This document shows positions 22,600-33,133 of a stretch of 64,000 nt of DNA, in pieces (positions within the stretch are counted from its first letter, which is position 1; every line of letters starts with the position of its first letter). The position numbers and the translations under genes are program-made. The notes beneath the pieces were generated by a model. The model was not told the origin of the DNA. It searched no databases and worked only from the letters and a program-made list of their open reading frames with translations. The stretch spans positions 293,608 to 357,607 of the forward strand of contig JAOWBW010001304.1 in assembly GCA_026119855.1 (NCBI GenBank), written 5' to 3'. The stretch comes from Campanula takesimana (taxonomy: Eukaryota > Streptophyta > Magnoliopsida > Asterales > Campanulaceae).

Positions 22600-24386
22600 G
22601 ACATGAGAATTGGACCACTCATTTGCAATCTTTTAAGATCAGTAATTTGAGCAACCAATTCATCGTTTTGAACTTTAAGAAGTGAGTTCTGTTCTGTTAG
22701 AAAAGTGTTTTTAACAGTAAGAGGAGTCATGCTCTTTATCTGCTCCTTAAGGAGGGTGAGTTCAGATTTAAGTAGAGATTTCTCGGTCTTAAGCTGGGAA
22801 ATTTCATCACATGATAGTGCTAAAGCTTCCTTCATACTATCAAATCTAGTGATTACCTTTTCAGCCTTTTTGAACAATTTTTCTAGTTCAGCAATCACTT
22901 CATCATCATTGATTTTGGAGATTGGAGCAGTTGGTTCAACTTGAGGTCTAATGTATGCTCCTTTTCTCAATTTGTTCCTTGCACCAAGATCACATCGTGA
23001 GAATAACAATCCACCATCGCTTTGAGCTGGAGTGAGAAATCCTTGTTCAACGAGCTCGCTGATGGTTGGTCCTTTCTTCCTTTTCACTTCTTGAACACCT
23101 GCAGATTTCTTGATAGATTTATTCAAGGAATTCATATCAGGAACATCCTTGGAGAAGTCATCATCAGAATCATAAGTATCAACTTCATCATCATTTGCCA
23201 TCAAACAAACGAGTCCATCATCGGAATCTTCATCGCTCTCATCTGAGTCTGTTTCAATCCAAGTGTTCTGCTCATTTGTTGGTGCTTCTTCTTCCGCAAC
23301 CATTCCCTTGTGTCGAGTGAATTTGGGAGTGAACTTGGGAGTATGGCTGCTCTTCTTCTGCATATATTCAAATTTTGGAGTTGGGCAGCTTGAAGCAAAG
23401 TGTCCTGGTTTCCTGCAATTAAAACAAACAATGTCTTCTTTTCTCTTTAAGTCACTGCTCCTCGTAAACTTTTGAGGAGCTTTGCTGGTAGATCCTTGAA
23501 ATTTGTTGGTTGAGCCGGGTCTTGAGAATTTTCTGAACTTTTGAAATTTCTTCACAAATAAAGTGAAGTCTTCATCATCCATGTCTAATAGTTCAGAAGT
23601 GGAAATTTTGGGATCGTAACTTTTCTCTATTTGCACAGGAGCAGGCGCAGGAGTATGCGCCTCTTCTCTTTGCGCCACCATTGCTATGGATTTTGATTTT
23701 CCTTCAGTTTCGCTGATTCGTTGGAGTTTGAGCTCATAAACCTTGAGATTTGCATAAAGGTTTCTTAAAGTCCATACATCTAAATTTCCGGCGTCTTCAA
23801 GAGCGCTGAATTTATGTAGGTATCTTGATCCAAAGGCTTGTAGAAAATTTGCATTCAAATCTTTGTTGGAAATCTTCATGCCAAGTGAAATACATAGATT
23901 GATAATTTCACAGTAGCGTTCATAAGTTTGCCTCAAGGTTTCACCGGGGAGTTGAGAGAAATTGTTGAATCTCTTTTGTTCTTCGTATTTCTTGTTCTCC
24001 TTGCAAACCGTGTCTCCTTCTATATGCTCTTCAATAGCATCCCATAGCTCATTAGCAGTAGCACAATGCATGACTTGTTGTTTCATAGCCGTGCTTAGAG
24101 TGCTTAGAAGAATGTTTCTTGCTTTGCCATCATTTGCAACTCTTCTAATTTCTTCCTCGGTCCATTCTTCCCTTGGTTTTAGAACTGTAGGTTGAGCAGC
24201 GTTGGTGCGTGGATTTGGATTTGCCTTCATCGGAATATAAGGTCCATAAACGACGGTGTCATGGAGCCTTTCATCGATTGAGTTGAGATGAGTCAATATG
24301 CTGAATTTCCACACGTCAAAATGATCTTCATCAAAGACCGGAACGTGAGTGTAGTTTGCAGTTGCCATAGGTTTTGAGTTTGCCAT
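22600..24386 (-). pseudogene. copia gag
   Basis: Starts MANSKPMATANYTHVPVFDE, followed by the conserved Ty1/copia gag block (FDVWKFSILTHL, NELWDAIEEHIEG, LRQTYERYCEIINLC) and one CCHC zinc knuckle, CFNCRKPGHFASSC. A coiled-coil-like stretch (SLLKSELTLLKEQIKSMTPL) follows. The frame is lost at about 22600, where MENIFESQKVSGDKSGLG continues in another frame. The ATG is 59 bp downstream of the primer-binding site. The product would form the cytoplasmic virus-like particle of the element. Confidence 0.9.
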
Positions 24387-24445
24387 TTAGAATCGGCACC
24401 CAAGCTGTTAAGCTTGAAAAACGAAAATGTTTTATAAAGGTGTTA

Positions 24446-24457
24446 GCTCTGATACCA
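24446..24457 (-). promoter_or_regulatory. Primer-binding site (initiator Met tRNA type)
   Basis: TGGTATCAGAGC on the minus strand, two bases from the LTR end; the standard plant Ty1/copia primer site. Confidence 0.92.
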
Positions 24458-24459
24458 CT

Positions 24460-25891
24460 TGTTGGTCCCAAAGGGCAACAAGGGTATGAAAAATAGCTAG
24501 AGGGGGGGGGGTGAATAGCTGTTTTAAAATTCTTTTCATACCCTTGATAAACTCAATTGCAAATGCGCACTTTATCAAGTAAGCGTTATGAAATGCGCCT
24601 AAGTGAGTGAGTGAAATGCACAGCGGAATTTAGTAATGTAAATAGGCGCAAAGTGTGATAAAGGGGGCGCACACACACACTAAGGATTTTGGCTCAAAAT
24701 GGGTGAAATAAGAAACTAAGGCAAATGAGTTAACAATACAACACAATTCAGATCAATCAATCTACAATGAGTAAACAAGCAAATAGTGAGTGAAGATAAT
24801 AACTTGAAAGAAAATGACAAGATAATAACACAAGCTATTTGGAGAGGTTCGATCAATGAAAGATCTACGTCCTCTACCAAGATGGTTAGTCTTGGATTTC
24901 TAATGGAGATCTTATATAATGAGAGAGTGTTACAAATTACAACTTTTGAGCTTCTACACTAACTCAAGATCTAATATTCTATGAATGAACAAATCCAAAA
25001 CAATAACCGGTATATCTCTAAAAGAAGGATCTAAGTGATCAAACTTAAAGAGGTGCGTGTGTGATTTTAGTATCAAGGCTCTTTAGATCTTTATGATTTA
25101 GAGCACAATGAAACTAAAGTGTTATAGCTTGAAGATCTGGGCTAAGGATGAAGGTATAAAGATGTTCTTGAGGAATTCTGGAAAAACAAAGGCAATCTTC
25201 AAATCTTCAACAAATTCTTTGAGAGAGAAATTCTTGAAATTCTTAGCAAAACTCAGCAACTTCAAAATGTTGAAGTTATGGGGTATTTATAGTGAACTTC
25301 AAAAAACTAGCCGCTGGAGATCCTTGTGGATAAGATGTGCTGTCGCTCGTTGATTGGAGCATGCATATATTATGGTCATTTTGACACTCAACATAAATGT
25401 GACCGTTGTGGACACGTGTCAACAGATTAGGCGTATATGCATCTTTTAACCACCGTTGGATCATTGGCGTAATTTGAATTCTCTTCAAGTCTTTGAATCT
25501 TTAATAAATCACTTAGTGTTGAATAAACACTTTGAGGCGCGTTGATCCAAGAGGCGCATAGAGAATGCGCGCGCTAAAGCATATGAGGCGCATGGCGCGT
25601 ATGATCAAAATGAGGCACATAGCATTTCTTAGAGGAATGCTTATATGCGCGCGCTAGAAGGCGCATGGCGCATAGGCGCATGGCTCAACTCAAAATGTGA
25701 TTTTCTTGAATCTTGATCTTCTTGCCCTATTTCTAAGCCTATTCTATAACAATGGACAACCTAAAAAATGAAGTATAAATACTTCTTACATGTGGGTCTA
25801 AAGTCCATGAAATAAAACTTAGGTGATGGATCAATCAAATCTAATAAATCCTATTACATTAAAACTGAGATATATGTGGGCATACCCAACA
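24460..25891 (-). mobile_element. 5' LTR of the SIRE-like copia element
   Basis: Bounded by TGTTGG (24460) and CCAACA (25891), perfect inverted ends, 1432 bp. A minus-strand TATA box (CTATAAATACC) lies at about 25283-25292. About ten GGCGCA/GCGCGC motifs cluster at 25534-25683, 240-400 bp upstream of it, and four more lie near the LTR 3' end (24563-24670). Confidence 0.88.
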
Positions 25892-26008
25892 TCACATTCA
25901 ATTGAAATTCGGATCAGTCTTTGTATACTAATTTCATAAATGTTGTTTAGAATGGTGCTGGAAATATTGCACCAGGTTAGTTTATAAAACTAAGTACCAT
26001 CTTAACTA

Positions 26009-26187
26009 CTCCCTCCGTCTCAAAATGATTTTCTCATTTGACTATTCAACTTTTTTAAAAATATGAATACTTGATTCACTAGCCATGTTTTGTTTATCCA
26101 CTTTTAAGCCCAAATTGTAGGAATGGAAAGAACTTTTTGGGACAATGACAAATGACAAATGTGAAGATCATTTTAGGACAGAGGCAG
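26009..26187. repeat. Stowaway-like MITE
   Basis: Starts CTCCCTCCGTCTCAAAATGA and ends 'atcattttaggacagaggcag', TA-flanked. About 179 bp, related to 12932-13114. Confidence 0.8.
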
Positions 26188-26527
26188 TATATAACTGTGA
26201 AATATCTGCTTCTCTATAAACCTCATCAAACGTTTATGATATGGGGATTTTGGTTATGCAACTCTCCTTGAAAACGGTTTGGAGCTGTAAAAGAATTTTG
26301 TTTTCGTCACATTTTATATGTAGAAATGTGGCTGTGAGGAAATGCTGTGACTATGAATTGATTGGATATATGCTTGGATAAATGTATACTATTTTAGATA
26401 CATGACTTTTTTTTTCTTTTTAAACTTGAATGTGTGAATTGTGCTCCTCATGAAAGAAAAAACAAAAACATTTGATTGAGTTGAGTTTTGTTTCTTTAAT
26501 GTATAGAAGATTTTATGAAGTTGAATA

Positions 26528-26630
26528 CTCCCTCCATCCTAATATGAATATCCTATATTTTATTCAAATTTGCTATTGATCAAGAGCAAATTTGAAGATT
26601 TTTGGGACTTTCATTTTAGAATAGAAGTAG
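26528..26630. repeat. Small Stowaway-like MITE inside an ATP synthase d pseudogene
   Basis: 103 bp, starting CTCCCTCCATCCTAATATGA and ending 'cattttagaatagaagtag', flanked by TA. It sits immediately before the coding fragment at 26633. Confidence 0.7.
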
Positions 26631-26632
26631 TA

Positions 26633-26948
26633 TTTGACTGTGGTGGAGCTAAAAGAAGCCAAGCAGAAATTATTGAAGGAGTCAGAAAGATTTATAAAAG
26701 AAATGGAAGATGTTTAAGAGTTGTGACACATTCTTGGACTTTACTCCTTTGCTATGTTTGTAGAAAACTATTGAATTGCAGTTGATTGTTGTCACTGTTA
26801 GGCATTTTTTTGTAACAAGATTGTTTGTTTTAGATTTGCAGAAAAAAGTTGAGCACAATGACTATTGATGTGTACTTTGAGAAGCGTCCGGAGTTGAAAA
26901 AGAGGTTTGTTTGATACTGAGATCCGAAACGATTATTTTAGGTGCTAA
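26633..26948 (+). pseudogene. ATP synthase subunit d (mitochondrial F1Fo stator), C-terminal fragment
   Basis: Two exon remnants. The first (about 26633-26714) reads VELKEAKQKLLKESERFIKE and then MEDV, matching the ELKEA.QK.LKESERLEKE segment of plant subunit d. The second begins after TTTTAG at 26834 and reads RKKLSTMTIDVYFEKRPELK, then, after a 4-bp TTTG duplication near 26908, FDTEIRNDYF and a stop (26946-26948), matching the family C-terminus (STMTADEYFEKHPELKKKFD...EIRND). The first remnant runs directly into TAA, with no clear donor. The N-terminal two thirds of the protein was not found. In a live gene the product is part of the peripheral stalk of mitochondrial ATP synthase. It may be a decayed local gene or a fragment carried by the Helitron ending at 28836. 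Confidence 0.8.
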
Positions 26949-28809
26949 TTGATTCTACAAGTCGGTCATGAGCTGGGCTCTTTAGCTCAAACATATATGA
27001 GCCCCGCTCTTTTTACTTCGAATTTTCTAGAATAAAAGAGGAACACAGATAGTTTTTATTTTTCTTCCTAGTTTTTGCTTGGATATTCTCAAGTAGAGGA
27101 AAGATGGGCTTCATTGAGATTGTGAATCCTTTTATAAGTCACAATCTGTAGCTTTTATTGTTTTTGTTATCATGAATCCTTTCATAATTCATGAAAGATA
27201 ATCAAATGAGGTATAGTATAATTTTTGAAAGTCCCTGTTTAGAGATTATGACACTAGATAGTTGAAAAGGAATGAGATAACAAGGTCGACTATCTTTGAG
27301 ATAGGCCGACTATCTTTGAGATAGGTCTACTATCTTCGAGATGAAGGTCAACTATCTTGAAAGGTCATTATTTTCTCTTGCATTCTAAAGGCCAAAAATG
27401 AGTAGGAATTATGCGCAGCGGAATAGATAATTTCTATGGCCTTATAGATGTTGTCTAACATATATATTCCTATTTACTATATCAATTTTATCTTGTCTAA
27501 ATGATCAACCAAGTTTTGAATAAAGTAAGAAAGAATAGTTGATATGAAAAATGAAAGAGCAAGACAAGAAATAAAAGAGACAAGATACAAGAGTTTTTAA
27601 CGTGGATCGGAGTGTAGCAACATCTCCTACATCCACACCCCATCATCCTCAACAATGGGAAACAATCCACTATACTTCCTTCACTCGGACAATACATGAA
27701 TTGTTTAGAAAATCCCCTCGGAATTTCCAACTTAATTAGCCTCACTAATTAAGCATGCTAGTTGCATAGCATAAAAGAAAAAATAAAATGGTTCACAAAT
27801 GTGATGTAGTTCTTCCTTTTCATGACACTTGATTTTGTCAGATGGAAGCTCTTCTTGGACATTGGTTCCCCCTCAATGTTTGGATGGTTTGAAGTGTATT
27901 TGGTGTGGTATATGAATATGTGTACATTTTGGTTACACATACCATGGTCTACTATCAAAGGTTTGGGTTGGGTTTATGGGTAAAAAACTTAGTGTGTGCA
28001 ATTGGTATTTATTGCACACACTAAGATTGGAGGAAAGTAGAGTATGGGTTGGGTAAGGGTGTTGGTTTACACACTGGTGTATTTCACACAAGTAATTGGA
28101 AGACTTCATTCTAATTTATAAAGAGAAGGAGAAATAGTCGTTGGAAAGTATTGTTGTGGTTGTGGTCTTCAATGTTGGTCTTTGGTCAATAGTCTTTGCA
28201 GCACATTTAATTCCTTATTTTATGGAAATATGTCTTCTTGGAATTTCTTCTTCATTTCAACGTACATATTGTTCACTATAGCAACCACATTCCATGTGAA
28301 ACTATGGTCTTTTACACTTGACCACCTTCTCCATTTATGTTCCATTTGAGTAGTTCGCATATATCTTTACACCGGGATCTCCAATACAAAATCCGATTGC
28401 ATAGCCTTGTTCCTCATTAAATTAGCTTTCCATTGAGTCTAATATTGAATATTTTGCGTCCTTGATAGGTGGTGAAAATCACTGTTGAAAAACTTGAGAA
28501 ATATGAAGGAGGTCTTGGGAAACTTTTGCAACTATCACTCTTGACACTTTAAACCATTTAACTTTGTCTAGTTAAATGATCAATCTTCATCAAAACACTT
28601 TTTTAGGACCTAACAATTTCTTACACTTTTATCATTAACAATCTGTCAATTTGTAGCTTTTGTTGTGTTTGTAATTTTGAATCCTTTTTAATTCACGAAA
28701 GATAATTAAATGAGGTATAGTAATATTTCTTACACTTTTAAAAAATTTACACTTTCTTCTCCGTCAATTATTTAAAAGAGAATGAAGCTTTGTAGTGAAA
28801 CTAAGTAAA
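26949..28809. other. Non-coding stretch with an internal direct repeat
   Basis: No gene seen. About 75 bp at 27150-27225 recurs at 28645-28720 (shared words 'gtagctttt', 'gaatcctttt', 'gataattaaatgaggtatag' with small differences). A short local repeat 'actatctttgagataggtc' occurs near 27288-27340. It may be the body of the Helitron whose 3' end is at 28836. Confidence 0.5.
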
Positions 28810-28836
28810 CCGTGCATCGCACGGGTGGTAAACTAG
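28810..28836 (+). mobile_element. Helitron-like 3' terminus
   Basis: A hairpin CCGTGC-ATC-GCACGG (28810-28824), eight bases, then CTAG followed by T. A GC-rich hairpin just before CTRR, with insertion next to T, is the standard Helitron 3' signature. The 5' TC end cannot be placed by eye. Confidence 0.7.
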
Positions 28837-28881
28837 TATTTCTCTAATATACAACCTACATAGGACTCTTGTAATGTTATA

Positions 28882-29369
28882 CTTCCTCCGTCCCTCTTTA
28901 ATCTACAAAATTTGTCATTTTAGTTATCGCACTTTAATCTACAAAGTCTTAAAAATGAAATGTTTTAATACTTTTAAAATAATAGGACCCACTTTCTCTC
29001 TCCCACTCAACTATCTACACTCACAACACATCAACCTTTTCAATTTTTCCTTAAATAATGTGTCCAACCCAAAAATTGTACTCCCTCCGTCTCAAAATAG
29101 ATGTCGTTTTAGACACTTTCACACATATTAAGAAATGCAATTAATGTATGTGAAAATGTCTTATATACCCCTAAAGTTATTCAACTACCTAGACTATTAA
29201 ATGCTTGTGCAAGAGATAATTCCTTATCATTAATAAGGGTAGAATTGGTATACAACAATAAATAAGCCTTGAAAATTGTAAAACGACAAGTATTTTGAGA
29301 CAAAAATTAACTCCCAAAACGACATCTTATTTGAGACGGATGGAGTAAGTTAAAAAGGGACTGAGGGAG
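28882..29369. repeat. Stowaway MITE carrying a second Stowaway
   Basis: Outer ends CTTCCTCCGTCCCTC and AAGGGACTGAGGGAG. The outer body is interrupted by the complete inner MITE at 29081-29345, a nested insertion of one Stowaway in another. Confidence 0.82.
29081..29345. repeat. Inner Stowaway MITE
   Basis: Starts CTCCCTCCGTCTCAAAATAG and ends TTGAGACGGATGGAG with TA on both sides. 265 bp, same subfamily as 11242-11519 (shared 'cactttcacacatattaag'). Confidence 0.88.
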
Positions 29370-29435
29370 TATACAAAGAGACCACAATAATGCATAGTAC
29401 AAGTTGAGTCTTAGCAATCCAATAGTCACAATTAA

Positions 29436-29436
<1 letters not shown>

Positions 29437-29463
<27 letters not shown>
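29437..29463. repeat. (CT)n microsatellite
   Basis: Perfect TC/CT dinucleotide run of about 27 bp. Confidence 0.95.
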
Positions 29464-29466
<3 letters not shown>

Positions 29467-29629
29467 TGTGTCTTTTTTCTTCTTTCCTATAGCTTCTTTT
29501 TGTCTTTTATGGGAACAAAATTGTCTGATTGTTTCCGCTAATTTTCTTTAAATCTTTTCCTTTATCTTTGTTTTCAAAATCAATGAATGATTTCTGGTAT
29601 GATCCATTTCAAACTTTAAAACATTATCA

Positions 29630-31104
29630 TCAGTTTATGTTATTTGCAATCATGCAACGATGAGTATCCTCATCTTTCTTGGGTGAAAGTAGCAATCGAC
29701 GCACCACAAATGTAGAGGACATATTCTTTTCTTCATATCCATCATCAGATTCCCCTCCATAAGCCATGTCTTCTATATCATCTCCCTTGCTTGTATGCTC
29801 CACTAAATTCACTGGCCGCTTATCAGGACAATTATTTGAGTGATGTTCAGGCTTTCCAGATTTGTAACACTTGTCTCCCATGAACTTTTGATAAGGATTA
29901 GGAGCTAAATGCAGAGGTTGTTTAGTATTTTCTACCTTGGGTGTTCCTCTACCATCCACTCTCGGTCTCTTGTCCTCGCGGTTAACACTTCAGACTTCTT
30001 GCTCCTCTTTTTGAACCTCCTTTGTATTAAACCGACTTAGGCCAAAGTTTCTTTTGGATGTGTCATCTCGAGCACCCTTCCTGGTCTGCAAACTGACTTC
30101 AGCCTTCATCGCTAGATTGTATGCTTCAGAAAGCATAAGAATTGGTTGAATACCAATCTCATCCCGCACACTCCAATTCAACCCATCAAGAAACCTAGAG
30201 ACAAGTTGTCCCTCCACTCTAACACATTGTTACGAGAGCACAATCGAAGAAACTCAGAATGATACTCATGAACAGTTCGCGCACCTTGAGTACAATGTTG
30301 GAATTGAGAAAACAAATGTTTCTCATAGTTTAACAGTAAGAAACGAGCCATTAGAAGACGTTTCATTTTAGGCAAACTCTTCACACGCTGCTTCCTTTGT
30401 CGTCACCTTATGTTGTGCAATTGTTCCCACCAAGATGACGTACCTCCCATCAACCGGTAAGCCACTAACTTGACTTGGCGGTCTTTAGGAATCTCCATGT
30501 ATTCGAAAAACCTCTCAATTTCAGCAATCCAGTCCAAAAAATCATCAACACCCAAGTTACCATTAAAGGATGGAACATCCACCTTTAATTTGAATTCTTC
30601 CTGTCCTCACTGCCTACGCTAAAACCCCCCTTGAATCTGAATTCCACGGCCAAAATTAAGATCTGGAGCTTCATTATCAGATGAAGAATCTTCGTAGATA
30701 GGATTTCTACGAAGGTTTTCATTGACACGTTCTCGCTGTTGCTCTATGTTTGCAGTTGCGCGGTTAGGAGCCAATCTCCCATCCCGTTCAAGCTGCTGAT
30801 CTTGTCCAGCGACATTCATACGGTCAAGACGATTAATCACCATCTCCAAAACTGCTTGTACTTGAGTCATTTGAACACGAGTTTGCGCTAACTCCTTGTC
30901 AATACGATCTAAGCGTTCATTCTGAAGTTGAGTGTCTGCTGCTACTGATGATTCGTCTTCATTTCCTCCTGCTGGAATAGCACCGGCCATTGATAATAAC
31001 CCTGGAATAGGCAAATCCTGCTCGGATGCCAACTGATGCGGAAGCGTAACAAGAATCGCTTCACGAGCGATACTCGAAGAACAAAGGAATTGTTGCACGA
31101 ACAA
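29630..31104 (-). pseudogene. Ty3/gypsy gag, decayed, pol absent
   Basis: Read right to left: an N-terminal coiled-coil-like region (LQNERLDRIDKELAQTRVQM), an Arg/Asn-rich segment, the gag core (LFSQFQHCTQGARTVHEYHS, RFLDGLNWSVRDEIG, EAYNLAMKAEV) and a single zinc knuckle (CYKSGKPEHHSNNC), then VVRRLLLSPKKDEDTHR, which usually precedes the protease in chromovirus-type gypsy elements. At least three frame changes (near 30610, 30390 and 30210-29990) break it. The sequence stops at about 29630 with no protease, RT or integrase. Possibly a chromovirus; lineage not certain. Confidence 0.8.
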
Positions 31105-31300
31105 AACCCGATAATTAAAACCAAATAATCTATAAATTAGAGACTTTAAGAGAGAAATGGATAACCAAGTTTATTGATAATCTGATAATGGATGAATGAT
31201 ACACTCTACAAGTTTGAACTCATTTATATAGGCATGAACATATAACTACTATGAATCTGAATGCAATGAACTAAACTCTTGGGCTGCTACTTGGTGTCCT
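31010..31300 (-). mobile_element. Possible 5' LTR/leader remnant of the gypsy gag fragment
   Basis: On the minus strand, TTGGCATCCGAGC (near 31017-31030) resembles a decayed Met-type primer site, and CCTATATAAATG near 31220-31235 looks like an LTR TATA box. LTR ends were not found. 31300-31758 shows no gene. Confidence 0.35.
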
Positions 31301-31758
31301 TATGCAATGATTCGTTTTACTCTTTTGACTTATTATCCTTCATGGAATGTTCTACATCAAACGATCTTGGTCATACCGCCATATATTGTTTGGTCAATTT
31401 TTAACCAAGTAATACCTACAATGCCTTTTCTCCTTTCTCATAATCGACTTGGTATTATTTTGAACCCAATGAACCATTACACTCAAATAACCATTCTTCT
31501 GTCAATGTTAATGAGTCATCTTGTTGACTTTTAATTGATATGTTAATGATTTCCTAGATCTACCTAGTTGTCTTCAACAACAAGATGCTCGATTATTATT
31601 GAGTTATTTCTGAAGCAAGAATTGTCTCCATTGGTCACGACATGTACTACTATTTTTTTAAACCATTCTTATTGAGTCCAATGTTGATGAACATGGCTCT
31701 CTTTATATTAAATTTATTAATTATTTTTATTTTTGTCAACCTAATATCTATACTAATA

Positions 31759-31991
31759 CACCCTCTGTCCCATAACTATGAGCACAAATTTCCTTTTTGG
31801 ACGTTCCATTATTAAGTCACATTTTTCTAAAATAGCAAAGAATCTTTACTATTCTTTCCACTCATTCTCTACCCTACTTTATTATTATACTCACAACAAC
31901 AATCAACCTACTATTCCTTACCCCAATTTCTCTCTCTTACTTCACTTTCCACACTCAGAACAACTACCCACCACTATTCATCTCTTAATTC
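31759..31991. repeat. Left part of a Stowaway-like MITE split by a copia insertion
   Basis: Starts CACCCTCTGTCCCATAACTA, the inverse of the right end at 42747-42791 (TAGTTATGGGACGGAGGGAG). Target duplication AATTC (31987-31991 and 42742-42746) marks where the copia element entered. Confidence 0.82.
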
Positions 31992-32236
31992 TAGGAATAT
32001 TTTATATTCCAAGAATATATTGTAAATATCTCTTAGATATTACTTACCAATATTAGAGATTGTGTGTATCAATTAGGAGATTTATATCTTGTTGACCAAG
32101 TTAGATTAGTCTAGAATGTTCCATGTAACCCTATAAATATGTAACATATTGTTCATTAATAAATTGAGTCTCTCATATCAATTATCTCTCTTCATGTATG
32201 ATTGGCTCCGACTATCTCTTTCTCTAATCCTTGACA
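31992..32236 (+). mobile_element. 5' LTR of the non-autonomous copia element
   Basis: 245 bp, adjoining the primer site at 32237 with no spacer. It contains 'ccctataaatatg' (about 32130), a plausible TATA box. Compare 42497-42741. Confidence 0.85.
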
Positions 32237-32894
32237 TGGTATCAGAGCTATGATCCATAATGGGACTTCTCCGCCAAAACCCTAAGATTCTGCCACCCAT
32301 CTTCAAACCCAATTTTTTTTTATTACCCAAACTAGCTTCCGCATCTATTAACCAAAGATCCCCATGGTCAACCACCATAAGTCTCGTTACTATCCACCAT
32401 CCTCAAGCAATTCAGAAATTGAGCCACAAACAAACCTATTGTTCTTATTTTCAATTAAATTCCTCTTCAGTTTCTCTAAACACAAAAAGTTACCCCAAAA
32501 GCCTATTATCCTTTCCTCTCTCAGAACCAACAACCTATTTTTTTTTCTTTCATGTTTGACTACCACTACTCTTTAATTCTCCTACTTCAATTGACTCACA
32601 AGCCGTCTCCTTACTACCCTTCACAAATATTTTTTTATTTTTCCTCATCTTTTTATGACCACCTTTCTTTTTGCCAAAAAAAAAAAAAAAAGACCCAGCC
32701 AAGCAATTTTTTCTTTTTCCATAAACCCATCACCAACCTTCTCACTGCCACAATTCCGTAATTTTTTTTTAAACAAAACTCAAAACCCAAAAATTTTGCC
32801 TTTGTAACAACAGAAAAAAAAATATTAAAAAAAACTATTTTTATCTACTTTTTTTTTTTTTAATATTTTTTTTTCTTTCAACACAAAACCAAAT

Positions 32895-33075
32895 CCAATT
32901 ATGCCTTTGTCGCAACCAATTCTGCCGTAGTAGCAACCAACTTTGCCATTGTAGCAACCACCTCTTTGCCTTAGTAGCAACCAACTCTTTGCCTTAGTAG
33001 CAACCAATTTTGCCTTAGTAGCAACTAATCTTTTGCCTTTGTAGCAGTAACTCCGCCTTTGTAGCGACCAAACCC
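32895..33075 (+). repeat. Tandem repeat of about 20 bp (GCC(T)TTAGTAGCAACCAA type)
   Basis: About eight imperfect units built on 'ttgccttagtagcaacca' inside the non-autonomous copia element. It replaces any coding sequence. Confidence 0.8.
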
Positions 33076-33133
33076 CAAAATCTCTTCGTTGAGACATAAA
33101 ATCGTTTGGCGACGTAAAAGTGCCAAAGACCGT

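Larger units (their letters stand above)
16046..25891 (-). mobile_element. Ty1/copia element, SIRE/Maximus type, truncated at its 3' end
   Basis: Read right to left: 5' LTR (24460-25891), primer-binding site, gag, protease, integrase, RT, RNase H, a long 3' region, then an extra two-exon ORF. The long LTR, long gag, protease-integrase-RT order and an additional ORF after pol fit the SIRE/Maximus lineage. The 3' LTR is missing; the element ends near 16046 in MITE debris. A short motif (GGCGCA, extended to GCGCGC) is scattered through the LTR, the coding linkers, the 3' region and the intron of the extra ORF. Gag-pol carries frameshifts and a stop, so this copy is not autonomous. Confidence 0.85.

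Noticed and set aside
24446..24457. tRNA-like words near several LTRs, considered as tRNA genes
   Set aside because: They are 12-18 bp primer-binding sites complementary to tRNA 3' ends; no cloverleaf could be built. No tRNA or rRNA gene was seen in the window.
32260..32559. 99-codon ORF directly after a primer-binding site, possibly a small gag
   Set aside because: Low-complexity Ser/Phe/Leu-rich sequence with no gag motif; an overlapping frame is equally open.
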